From NCBI GenBank assembly GCA_900315035.1, contig OMXO01000006.1:62001-126000 (forward strand): a DNA stretch of 64,000 nt. Reading direction: 5' to 3'. Numbering within the stretch: position 1 is the first letter of the stretch; each line of letters opens with the position of its first letter. Positions 47,101 through 54,133 of the stretch are shown here, in pieces. The notes under the pieces were generated by a model. That model was not told where the DNA came from, did not search any database, and saw only the letters and a program-made list of their open reading frames with translations. Both the position numbers and the translations under genes were made by a program. Origin of the DNA: an uncultured Prevotella sp. (GTDB lineage: Bacteria; Bacteroidota; Bacteroidia; Bacteroidales; Bacteroidaceae).

Positions 47101-49902
47101 ACATGAACCGGCAAACGAGTTGAAGATACGGCCGTTGTTCAGGTTGATATGGGTATCTCCGGCCACAGCGCCCTCAAAGCCACCGCCATACAGGAACTCT
47201 GCCTCTGCCAACGACGGATCCTCAGGAATAGGATTACTCTCGGCATCCACCAGCACATCCTGTGATTTAGGCACACCTGGCTTATCATCCGATCCCGACA
47301 AGTTCACATAGGTGCTGTATTTAGCATTATAATCATAAGTATATCTGCCATACGTGTCCTGAGTCTCGCTGGCACGCTTGCCGATAGCACCTTCCTCACT
47401 ACCGCCGAAAATCTGGAAGACGTAACCGCTATTCAGGTTCACCGTGGTACTACCCCAGATCTCGGTCTCTTTACCTTTACCGCCACCGAACACGTTGAGG
47501 GCTGCACCGAGCACGTCCATACCCTGCTGGTCGCGGAGAACGCCTGTTCGTCTCTCGTGGATGGTGTAACTTCCACCATAGGTCAGTTTGTCTTCACCAT
47601 CATCATCCTTTTCCACTTCATCGAAGACGATGTGACGATCCACAATCGTAGAGTTGATATTGATGACGACATTGCCGTTCACCACACCACTGGTACAGCA
47701 ACCGCCATAGATGTTACCGCCTGCAAAACGGCGGGCAAGGTCATCTGCACTCGCTTCACCTGTGCCGTCAAGAACCGGAGCAACCTCCTTAAAGGTCTTC
47801 GTGGCGTTATCGTAATAACGGCTGTCAACGGTGTTCCACTCCAAGATGCGGTTGCCGGCATCATCACGCTCAAATTGCACTTGGTTATTCGCATCTAAAA
47901 CCTTCTCATAGGCATCGTTTCTGACAACTTTCCAGCGCTTAGGCTGAATCTTCAAGCCTTCGAAGTTCAGCACCAGTCGATTGCCATCGAAGCCGTTCAG
48001 GAACTCACTCTCCGTGCCGACGACACCACCCTGGAAATTTGCATTAACGCCCTCTCTAGCCGTCACGTAGGCATTGTTACAGCCACCAACCACCTTATCG
48101 AAGATGACAATGGCGTGCCTGAAGGCGATGGGAATGGTACCGGGAATCATCATACTACCCACATTACCACCACAGAAGAACGAACCGAACTGAGTGGAGT
48201 AAGGCTTATAGGTGCTACCTGAAGGCGTACCTGGGTCACCGTCGAAAAGCACGGTGGGCTTGATGGTCATACCACAGCCTATCATATACTCGTTGAACTG
48301 ATTCTGATTGGTCAGATCCATGGAGTTATATTTTGAGCCACCGGCAATCGTGGTGTTGATGTACTGCCGCAGCACCTCTTCCCTTACCATGTATTCACCA
48401 TTATTACCGAGGAACACACTGTCGGCTATCACATGCGAGCCGACAATCAACTCGACGGTCTGGCTCTGGTCGGAGTTCGTCAGCGTCGCACTGTTACCAC
48501 CCACATAGATAGCACCGCCAATCACCGTCGGTGTGATCTTGGTGGCGTCATTCGGGTCTTCCTTACCTACCACGCGGATGGATACGCGCTCGGCATTGGG
48601 GCGGTAGGCATTCAGTGCCGCCACCGAACTGGTGTAATTGTTGGCAGCCATGAAGTCGCCATAGTAATAGTCACTATACGGCAGTTTGTCCTTCAACGCT
48701 GCATTGTCGGTATATGGATATGAGCCGTTACCACCGCCATAGACGCTGCCTCGGATACTGGTATAGACACCGACGGCATTACCGCCCTTCACGTTACCCG
48801 TGATATCGTTACCGCCATACACGTTGTTGATATCACCGCCACGCACCAGTAAGCGGGCCGAGAAACCATACTTGAACTGATATTTCGGATCCTGCAACTG
48901 AATCTGTGTCAAGTCGGTGATGTCGAGACCGTCATCGTCCTGTGGTCGCACATCTGCCTTACGGCATCCGCCGAAGACATTGTTGACCATGATATTGGAG
49001 TTCTCAGGAATCTCCAGCAACAAGCCTTCTGGAGAAGTCATATCACCCTCATTTCCACCACTATAGAGATTGTCGATGTTACCTTCTGCCAGGTGCCAGG
49101 TCGGATGGATATGCATGGGCGCCTTGTTGTTGCCGCCGAAGACACGCGAGAAGTGATAGACATCGCGCAGCACGTTAGCGCCAAGGGCGGGAATACCCAT
49201 ATGCTCCAGAAGTCCTGGCGTCAGCAACAGATTGGCTTCTGTAACCGCCTGCTCGTTTGAAAGGGTATGCGGAATACGTGTCGTCACCTTGCTATGATCA
49301 TCGATACAGATGTCAGTAGCCACCTTCACCGTCGCATTGTTACCACCGCCATAGACGTAGCAGACGGTACCGCCCTTGATTTCAATATAAGCCTTGTCGA
49401 GTTCGGGGCTCTTCATCTGGTAATACGGATTATCCGTGTTACCATCTTCCAACTTAAGATTCGTATAGTCGTAGTCGCCGTTACCGCCACCGAAGACATT
49501 ACCGATGAAAAGGGAGTTCTGACTGGCTGTACCAACGCCACCTTCCGGACTGACGCGCACGAAGGCATTATAGTGGTTCTTATTCTTACCCTCCTCATCT
49601 GTAATACCATTGGTTACCTCGTCCTCAATGGCTGCGGGGATGTTTTCTGAATAACCGATGTTACCAGAGATATCGTTACCGCCATAGACGTAAGAGATGA
49701 GCACGTCGTGATGGGCGGCACCGACATCGACAAAGGTAGAACCCTTGACGTCTGCCTGACGGGCACCGCCATACACACCGCCACCAATAACTATCTGGGC
49801 ATCAGCCCCTTGAGCAGTCAGCATCAACCCAACGACGGACAGCATACGAATGCCGTCCCTCACGCGCGTACATATATTATATTTATTTGTCCACATCTCC
49901 AT
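38161..49902 (-). CDS. Giant surface protein 1: about 35 YGGGN repeats and type IX-like C-terminus
   Basis: About 3,913 residues, one of the largest genes expected in such a genome. A signal peptide ends near TAQGADAQ. From residue about 25 to 1,840 about 35 repeats carry [VIL][YF]GG[GNSC]-type motifs (VYGGARQ, VFGGGNGDY, IYGGNDLGG, VFGGGRGYN), separated by 30-60 residues, consistent with a beta-solenoid. The middle is Tyr/Thr/Asn-rich and unassigned, with a GLUG-like segment near 3,150. The last 80 residues form a C-terminal sorting domain (VRIVTPSGMTLTTYAI, then GVYIVYGDNGKYVKKVIVK). The start overlaps the tip lipoprotein stop by about 20 bp, tying it to the pilus operon. It occupies the place of mfa5 in P. 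gingivalis. A tip adhesin is my inference. Confidence 0.85.
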   Translation of the reverse strand: MEMWTNKYNICTRVRDGIRMLSVVGLMLTAQGADAQIVIGGGVYGGARQADVKGSTFVDVGAAHHDVLISYVYGGNDISGNIGYSENIPAAIEDEVTNGITDEEGKNKNHYNAFVRVSPEGGVGTASQNSLFIGNVFGGGNGDYDYTNLKLEDGNTDNPYYQMKSPELDKAYIEIKGGTVCYVYGGGNNATVKVATDICIDDHSKVTTRIPHTLSNEQAVTEANLLLTPGLLEHMGIPALGANVLRDVYHFSRVFGGNNKAPMHIHPTWHLAEGNIDNLYSGGNEGDMTSPEGLLLEIPENSNIMVNNVFGGCRKADVRPQDDDGLDITDLTQIQLQDPKYQFKYGFSARLLVRGGDINNVYGGNDITGNVKGGNAVGVYTSIRGSVYGGGNGSYPYTDNAALKDKLPYSDYYYGDFMAANNYTSSVAALNAYRPNAERVSIRVVGKEDPNDATKITPTVIGGAIYVGGNSATLTNSDQSQTVELIVGSHVIADSVFLGNNGEYMVREEVLRQYINTTIAGGSKYNSMDLTNQNQFNEYMIGCGMTIKPTVLFDGDPGTPSGSTYKPYSTQFGSFFCGGNVGSMMIPGTIPIAFRHAIVIFDKVVGGCNNAYVTAREGVNANFQGGVVGTESEFLNGFDGNRLVLNFEGLKIQPKRWKVVRNDAYEKVLDANNQVQFERDDAGNRILEWNTVDSRYYDNATKTFKEVAPVLDGTGEASADDLARRFAGGNIYGGCCTSGVVNGNVVININSTIVDRHIVFDEVEKDDDGEDKLTYGGSYTIHERRTGVLRDQQGMDVLGAALNVFGGGKGKETEIWGSTTVNLNSGYVFQIFGGSEEGAIGKRASETQDTYGRYTYDYNAKYSTYVNLSGSDDKPGVPKSQDVLVDAESNPIPEDPSLAEAEFLYGGGFEGAVAGDTHINLNNGRIFNSFAGSCNADIQGHTETYVGLNGFPYVRDYIYGGNDLGGEIKGTGDFTDRVRTTSNGGYDAIGKVSKTDMLNASAYIEYQRGRVEKIFGGCYGVYDYRNALYGNYFYKTGAADIGENYPGSARPGYKKPTMDNAFVNFRPTYENSMNAVEQIYGAGQGYFYEIEAENEREAKQALMRDQDFMQKRSYILIDIPQSMQYFQKMEVFGAGECSGVGMGVEAATAAAEGTAHKASAVIDLARGQISAVYGGSYQEGITRRTVVNVPEGSTLYANKLFGGAYGRIDVSTVENQEVETPRIDVPCDVYEANVNYNSADAEIDGAIYGGNNACRRTLYGKVNITKPVKGGDHWTGLVNVYGAGYGANTWSQYTEVNLENGAQVQETYGGGENGQVLNTASVAKWKTTQTNLYTYLDGYTDNGLAESTPANSNKLHDVDDSRPQYYNTNVHIKQGATVARYCFGGGLGHDYIKHSGNVYGTTYIDLLGGTVNYDLYAAGTTGSVKDSLNVGTFTASSTAYIEGGTARNVYGGGWKGSVGQHLGTIATSYTSDIPGETHVIIGKKNGASFINGLPAIERNAYGGGEGGAVFGTTHITLNNGYIGYRHFTSEPADAATYPVIHVGSDYYQEKITDETRADGELNTLYHSGSIYGGGYIDNSSVDVTNVMMYGGHVRNSLFGGGEIAAIGRGIINASGVDNSVRTLQGIYKAGKTHVTLYDGYVHRNVFGGGRGYNYEGQGGSLFSDGYVFGQTEVNIFGGEVGTGAELVLGNGNVFGGGDIGYVYSAYEKDGKLYAGIKDGERYDNKYEGYYYPYDMDTDPYIPANFQYSETDPNWVKVGDEFVLSEDCKVLIEPHCKVTSAVTINGHSYAVGDYVPTSDLNHLKNKNESSADWGCLDTKGIIIHNAVFAGGNTSSGSSRAYANATSVFGNATASIHDVYHRDLITVGTAHTGGLYGDGNLTFVDGYRGLNVTNYGTDYYLIRNTPEITIDQYHNLDKREADYYELRYICVQDCTDKEGTTYHTASSETSKASTLNADDILTLFVDDQGNIINNVIITDEHGERVPNPAFWKENGVCTIYAGRILNSIQRADFCGVFGSRMVMQGAQDRVPESVDYHNYTINRVREVSLNKKASVAGDTGEAATHGNYFGIYNIVNYLGALTSDVFFLPDQSVRTTDNTDAGRFKKDITVDDATYHYGDSGATYYRWKQANKNDRSRNNGSSINKVALASGVYLELTTEKSTGNELNEKDWGYITGVIELDLINVQTGVGGGFVYAKNEHGVPTYTYHPHSTLTALNQGAITRRDFTYTTSGLKEWETSGNFVHSTQTIIDDCYNVSGKYEGDDAVPAHYWYIQGQVYVYDQVISAYTGAPNAYSETVDIPLTITAASHGTMKLLNIQPNKYAYYASSGVKLEAGKKMIINDNTYYLNDPISYWDWYLLKPSEQRLFVDETYVSIADCKIGETAYPAGTVLLPGEYNEKKNTTVHHVEKNLDVPFTEVFRPSNNLGHDAGYILTYKVNNPTEWNTWYTSASSSTKNQTGGNSYEDGPTYHLSSGDAAVLGQHEYKESDIISKDVFTTYQSLPAGALPDGQATFVEAYIVTKQIDVVDPQTSQVHHLNPGSTLSATDAASHTGSVAPAYICTSTIMLSNTEFIYLNTKMTEAEKTAYYNRFKDGNAAEKQIAKDIDELIVPAYYCTEDGLYGGNYYQAGHNYRGLAAWCSMSETDRQKFTFNYDALDLLIDPLYSKSANGTIVHPEGQLYQYDGQSYTTEDQASANPAGYSLTRALNYSATYTGTEALTYTDQNSQTHTIAVNAPDLFRADFEAIPNEQRHYAPIKANDQGVCYVVTKPLQVGNTPYAVGSTTTKEIYDTHPNEVVKVDFPTGDGKTYYFCREAYVIGDHGEGKSVKAAIAGGNAVVGTTKNNGESVPVGFIISQDGDDANHTNGYKSLVNKQQNFTIHGIAPTETSTLFVSRNSDIFDLSKEKIITVIYQYDYEEGDVSGNVTPVSERHVVNIHVQFESGVPSVEDIRAPQIVIPGDNLGLREPNVVPGAYEVTGGGWKIFESDHDAESHVNGIEYVPARDPLYWYQDGYYLAYYAKTYLGETYSNHVPLRVANYHDLKKVMEDKEHHYYVDNPGVKRNSKIYINDATDGLNQLKSFYDLSLLNTTPTGSLAGHALLDEHVKGAQNLEFVLRTNINQTVAWSPIGETECFAGNIHGDGYYIDGLDHSLFNKLCGSVYNLGVKGSFTGAGIAETGAGYVENCWVSTTGTPNNVKAVFGNPSRTGETDLIQVVNCYYPESNAYQPWTDTSHGKATPMEEQAFYNGTVAYNLNGFYLFKRYSDGANSGTGYKYYTVNADNTLSAPTQGFYTDESHYQYSSAGNEAYSAGGYVEQRFKDGDFLYANGTIPETINERTYTDAQTKAVSYYPIWPDDYLYFGQMLTYGWNEQRPHEEVPSHIYKNNDRLAMTDRSNRVYRAPAYYGDKNMSVAHFNPSLNLVAYAKKKNDADTNPHPAYPGMTAIDFHGHQDKVAQMGPNQENSKWFYTPLLDCDALVSVVNRNETQNLLVYAPDATAQAQTFSVLSGYFTDPACVESNVDYRNVAVPQSQPAGHLVLSTKVAASDHLLVDKQDFNCPIAYTMGDGQRMWYRRTPSNYVTVVSGKTKGWEDVCLPFTAELVTTPDKGEITHFYEGSTTGHEYWLREFRGFAPNTTVSESELLANFGAPAAGSHSKNYTNTYLWDTFYSKNERYDANSDLFQDNYYKSPKTYSNYPLYQAATPYLIGFPGSTYYEFDLSGVFGNNHEALNTKDDTQINAPNAQPIIFVSAANASIAVSDEELAGAVAEYGGYQYRSAYASKPLAAGSFMLNTDGSKYLQQGETTTIPFRPYFVPGTSGTRSSDHPKKAILIGEASSKPKGSTTAIQQVYADDDLIVKGGKKKIKVESELHYTTDVRIVTPSGMTLTTYAIEPGETVDTRVETAGVYIVYGDNGKYVKKVIVK

Positions 49903-50995
49903 CTGACAATTGATATAAATAAGTAGGATCAACCTTCATGTTTATCACTTTCTTACGACCTCGCCTCTGATTCTGCAGCAACGACTTCAGGCCATTCACC
50001 ACGGTGCGGGTCTCTATCTTGTTTAAGGCACCGCTCACCCGGTCGTAGATATCATACTGACATTCGATAGAAAGGTCTTCGCCCAAACCTTCGGCAAAGC
50101 AGCCCGTGAACGATTGGGCCACGGTCGGCGACAGTTCCACACCGTCGGTATTGTTATAGAGGTCGAACAGGGCTGTACCTTCATTCTTCAGCGTATTAAC
50201 CGGGTTTGTGGCTATCGGATGGGTGCCCTGATCGTTCATCGTGAGAGTCAACTGAGTATCCAGTAAGGTCTTGCCCGCAGCCGAACTCTTCAGCGTCATC
50301 TTCGTCAGCATCACCTTTCGCAGCACGTTGTAATCGTGGTCAATGGTCACTCTGAACTCTACCGATGCGTAGAGGTGGTCGGCCAGCAGTGACACGTAAT
50401 AGCCGTTGGAGGTGTTCTCGGGTGCATGATAGATAAACGATCCCTGATCAGCAATCCCCAATGGTGTCTTGCCTTCCTTCACACCGACGATGATACAGAA
50501 ATCCTCATTGGTCACGGTGGGGAGATTGGTAAAACTCATCGTCGCACTGGTCGCACTGGTCTGTTGAACAGTAGGCTCCGCCGTACAGAAATCAGCAGGC
50601 ATATAGCCAAACATATAATAGTCTCTGCCGGGCTTCACCTCCAGTCGAAGTTGGCTGGTATTCCAGATAATATAGCCATCATCACCGAGGCCGTTGTAGG
50701 CAATAACACCTGTATTGGCCGAGGTGGGTGTCTTTGGATAGTCGCCCTCTCCTGGAATCATATACAACTTGATGTCTCCCCATGGTAAAGGATTCGGATC
50801 CAGGTTCTGCGGATCTTCATCGCCCGAGCGCGTCACACTACCCACGCGCAGGAGTTCACCTTCAAGTGGTCCTTCGGGATAGTCGCCCGGCTGACCACCA
50901 TCGTCGCCAGAGGAACTGCAACAGGCCATCATACAGCCCCACCCTATGAGTAGTGCTGCCTGTATGCCTGTGTATATATATCGTTTCATCTTCAT
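49883..50995 (-). CDS. Fimbrillin-family lipoprotein, probable tip subunit B
   Basis: A 370-residue lipoprotein (lipobox ending MMACC) with a beta-rich fold of the Mfa-like/fimbrillin family (PF13149 type). It has a short N-terminal part (GLGDDGYIIWNTSQLRL) and a C-terminal strand GRKKVINMKVDPTYLYQL like those of Mfa3/FimE-type tip proteins. It directly precedes and overlaps the giant gene. Likely anchors or presents the distal pilus parts. Confidence 0.75.
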   Translation of the reverse strand: MKMKRYIYTGIQAALLIGWGCMMACCSSSGDDGGQPGDYPEGPLEGELLRVGSVTRSGDEDPQNLDPNPLPWGDIKLYMIPGEGDYPKTPTSANTGVIAYNGLGDDGYIIWNTSQLRLEVKPGRDYYMFGYMPADFCTAEPTVQQTSATSATMSFTNLPTVTNEDFCIIVGVKEGKTPLGIADQGSFIYHAPENTSNGYYVSLLADHLYASVEFRVTIDHDYNVLRKVMLTKMTLKSSAAGKTLLDTQLTLTMNDQGTHPIATNPVNTLKNEGTALFDLYNNTDGVELSPTVAQSFTGCFAEGLGEDLSIECQYDIYDRVSGALNKIETRTVVNGLKSLLQNQRRGRKKVINMKVDPTYLYQLSDGDVDK

Positions 50996-51010
50996 CTCTT
51001 TACTTTTAAT

Positions 51011-52252
51011 CTACCAGTTATACACTGGGTAATCGGTATATTCGGTCTGCCAGGGCAACACATTGACGCTGGAAATGACCAGCAGCTCCTTCGCAGAGAA
51101 GTAGCCAAAGACAATCCACGTGTGGTTGCGGCTGAACTCGCCAGCTCTCGCCATGTGGAACGGAGAGCTCTTCGGTGTCGGATCCGTACCGATTGTATAA
51201 TGTATCTTTCCGCTTATCGGCTTATCCGACTCACGGATGTAGAACTTACCGATCTCTGCCAGATGGCCCGCCTCGATACCTGTATTGATCAGATCCTCAT
51301 AGTCCTGACCGGTCTTAGCGCCCGTATAGGCGTAAGCCGTCGGATTCTCGTATTCCGGTATCTGACTGGCCGCTGCCGACAATGGTGAGAGGGCGATACC
51401 GTTACCACCGTCATCGGTGCCTGACTCATACTTAGGAGAACCGTCTTTCAGATGGAAACTCGTCAGGTGACCGTCAACACTATAGGGACTCGACAAGAAC
51501 AGATATTCCGCCTTGGGAATCATCTCGTTGTCGATCGTGACACCCGTAATCTTCAATTCCTGGCTCGAGCCGTAATCCTGTTCAGACGTGTATTGCTTGG
51601 AACGACTGAACACGAAGCGCACCTTCGAGACAGTGCGCACCACCGTCACCGGTGTCTGCACCTTCAGCACGGGACGCGAGCCGCCCACCTCCGTATTCTT
51701 CAACACGCCCGACATGGGCAGCCCGCCTGCGGGGACAGCCGTCGTCATCGGCGATGTCAGCCCGAAATAGTCGTTCGCACCGTCGTGCTGGATCAGGGCA
51801 TTCTCGAGTTCTGTCATCGAGGTGCCTGCCGTCAGGGTGTTACCCGTATTAGCGGTTCCCACATTGGCTACCACAAAAACATTCACTTTCGGCCTCAACG
51901 TCGCAAACAGGTCGCTCACCGTCATCTGGTATTTGCCGACGAAATCGGTAGAGGTAGGTGTGGTAATCTGCGGACTCAGATAGCCCACGAGTTGGCCGAC
52001 CTGCAGCGAACCGGCATCGGATGACTTGTCTTCAGCGACAAACACCCAGATCTGCAGGCTATTCACCGCTTTCTCTGCCTCGTCGGGGTTGATCTTCTCC
52101 ACATCTGCACGCGTCACCACCGCACGCCCAGGGGTATAGACATTGATATCGAGCTGTGATGGCTCTGAACCGTCGTCACTGCCACACGACTGACAGAGCA
52201 GCACGATCATGCTGCACAGCCAGAAGCCGATATGTCTGTATATTCTTTGCAT
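51011..52252 (-). CDS. Fimbrillin-family lipoprotein, probable tip subunit A
   Basis: A 413-residue lipoprotein with a lipobox LLCQSC near residue 23. The mature part opens with LDINVYTPGRAV and NSLQIWVFVAE, a pattern seen in FimB/Mfa2-type and accessory tip proteins. It starts 1 bp after the previous gene's stop. Its C-terminal end (VLPWQTEYTDYPVYNW) differs from the stalk fimbrillins, consistent with an accessory role. Confidence 0.7.
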   Translation of the reverse strand: MQRIYRHIGFWLCSMIVLLCQSCGSDDGSEPSQLDINVYTPGRAVVTRADVEKINPDEAEKAVNSLQIWVFVAEDKSSDAGSLQVGQLVGYLSPQITTPTSTDFVGKYQMTVSDLFATLRPKVNVFVVANVGTANTGNTLTAGTSMTELENALIQHDGANDYFGLTSPMTTAVPAGGLPMSGVLKNTEVGGSRPVLKVQTPVTVVRTVSKVRFVFSRSKQYTSEQDYGSSQELKITGVTIDNEMIPKAEYLFLSSPYSVDGHLTSFHLKDGSPKYESGTDDGGNGIALSPLSAAASQIPEYENPTAYAYTGAKTGQDYEDLINTGIEAGHLAEIGKFYIRESDKPISGKIHYTIGTDPTPKSSPFHMARAGEFSRNHTWIVFGYFSAKELLVISSVNVLPWQTEYTDYPVYNW

Positions 52253-52253
52253 C

Positions 52254-54107
52254 TTAATCTCCTAATTCAACTGATTCAGGCTCTGCCTGTATCCATTTCA
52301 AATCCATCTTGACACTGATCTCCAGACGCTCCGACTGGATATTCGGCATCACATTGTAGGCACCGGCCAAGGTCTCTACCTTCATCCCGACAGTGGTCGT
52401 GTAATCCTGGGTGAACACACGCTTCTGATAGTCTTCAGTGATATTGTTCGTCGGCAGGACGATTTTGCCTGCCAGGTAGAACTTCGTACCCGGGAAAACG
52501 TAGCCCGAGAGCCCCTTGAAGGTCTCCTGACTGTCGTTCCGCAGTTCCAGAATCACCGAGATATTCTCTCGTTCCTTCGTCTGCAAGACCAGTGAGTGGA
52601 AGGCATCTGTCTGAGTCGTCGTCAGATACAGCGTCCCCCCGTTCTGGTCTCTGAGATAACTGTCATAGACGAACTTTTCACGGTCTTCGCCCGTCTCTGC
52701 GGTCTCCGGCTTGAAGTCGAAGCCTACCGGGTTCTGTCCGCTGATAATCATACCCGTGATGGGGAAATCGTTCGCCCCGATAGTGATATCACGATGATCA
52801 CCATCCGTCAGTTTACCAGCGGTGGCATAGACCTGAGCACTGAGATGCGCCACGGCATACTGCATGGTCTCTTCAATCGCCACCGACTTCGTGTTCGACG
52901 AGACGGCTGTTCCCGATGAATACATGTTCAGCACCTCCGGCCACATTTTACCAGTATAATTCCCCGGAGGCACCTCCTCGTTCGAGGTTCTGATGGTGCT
53001 GTTACACTGGTAATAGAGTTCTGCCGGATAGGCATAGCGGTTGATACCACTGATGCTCGCCAGCGTGGTAGCCTCTGTCTGTGGCACAAAGGCATAGGTG
53101 CCGTTTTCGAGTTCCGTCCACTGCAGCACGGCAGCACCGTCGGGCAGTCCGATGTTGGCAGGATAGTTCGAGAAGTTACCGCCCAGATAGATCTGGCCAT
53201 TGACATCGGTTGAGACCGATAAAAGCTTGCCGTTCAATTCCTGGGAATAGCTGGTTAATCGTGACCTGACACCTTCTATAATAGAGCGTTCCTCCGTTCC
53301 TATATCATGTTGGGGAGCAAGGCTGTTCATGTCTGCACGGAGTTTCTCTACGTATGCCTTGATATTGACCGAAGAACCGGCAATGACATCAAACACCTCA
53401 CTCTGTGTGTTATTGACATCTTGATTGATAAAACTCTGATAGAGCGTTTTCAGTTGGACATCACGGGTATTTTTCCAGCTCCAGCTGCCGTCCGAAGCCT
53501 TCGTGTTGGCAATCTGCGTCAGATAGTTTGCCAAAAGCGTGGCTTCTGTCGGCACCGTCGTATTGTCATACGGATAGATGGGCTCCAGTTCAAAGTTCAA
53601 GGCTGAGGGTGAGTCCGTCAGTCGGTTGGGGAATTCCGGTGTCTTCACCCCGCCTACATTCGTCAGCAGTGAACCATATTTCGTCTTGGGGGATGCATCT
53701 GTCGTCTGTGCGGCCTGACCGTAAATCAAGAACGACTTGACACCCCGGTTTAAGTAGAACTTCTGGTAATAGAAATACCGCTGCTCGGCATCCTGGTTGT
53801 TGGCCATCAGGTCTTGATAAGTATTTCCCGAACTATAGTAACTGGGATGGTCGTCCTTGCCCACTTTTCCAGATGAAGTGAAAGGAATAATGCTCAACTT
53901 ACTGATGCCTCTGAACATCGAAGGTTCGGTCTGTACCACACCGGCGGTCAGACGGGTACCAGAGGGACTGGCAGGCAGCGACAGCGCCAGGTCGGCAAGC
54001 ACGTAGTCTTTCTCCGGTTCAGTGACCGGCGTCTGTACGACCTCGTCCTGCTTCTGGCACCCTGTCAGTGCCGTCAACGTCAGCGCTATGATGAGCAATC
54101 GTTTCAC
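52254..54107 (-). CDS. Mfa1/FimA-family fimbrillin, copy 4
   Basis: A 617-residue lipoprotein (lipobox LTGC, residue 18). It has the family markers MFRGISKLSIIPF near the N-terminus and a C-terminal sheet VFTQDYTTTVGMKV...LEISVKMDLKW. Fimbrillins of this type polymerise after an arginine-specific cleavage near the N-terminus (candidate sites TRLTAG) in P. gingivalis. Probably an accessory stalk or cap subunit. Confidence 0.8.
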   Translation of the reverse strand: MKRLLIIALTLTALTGCQKQDEVVQTPVTEPEKDYVLADLALSLPASPSGTRLTAGVVQTEPSMFRGISKLSIIPFTSSGKVGKDDHPSYYSSGNTYQDLMANNQDAEQRYFYYQKFYLNRGVKSFLIYGQAAQTTDASPKTKYGSLLTNVGGVKTPEFPNRLTDSPSALNFELEPIYPYDNTTVPTEATLLANYLTQIANTKASDGSWSWKNTRDVQLKTLYQSFINQDVNNTQSEVFDVIAGSSVNIKAYVEKLRADMNSLAPQHDIGTEERSIIEGVRSRLTSYSQELNGKLLSVSTDVNGQIYLGGNFSNYPANIGLPDGAAVLQWTELENGTYAFVPQTEATTLASISGINRYAYPAELYYQCNSTIRTSNEEVPPGNYTGKMWPEVLNMYSSGTAVSSNTKSVAIEETMQYAVAHLSAQVYATAGKLTDGDHRDITIGANDFPITGMIISGQNPVGFDFKPETAETGEDREKFVYDSYLRDQNGGTLYLTTTQTDAFHSLVLQTKERENISVILELRNDSQETFKGLSGYVFPGTKFYLAGKIVLPTNNITEDYQKRVFTQDYTTTVGMKVETLAGAYNVMPNIQSERLEISVKMDLKWIQAEPESVELGD

Positions 54108-54133
54108 GGTTCTCTTCTACCTTAATTAATATA

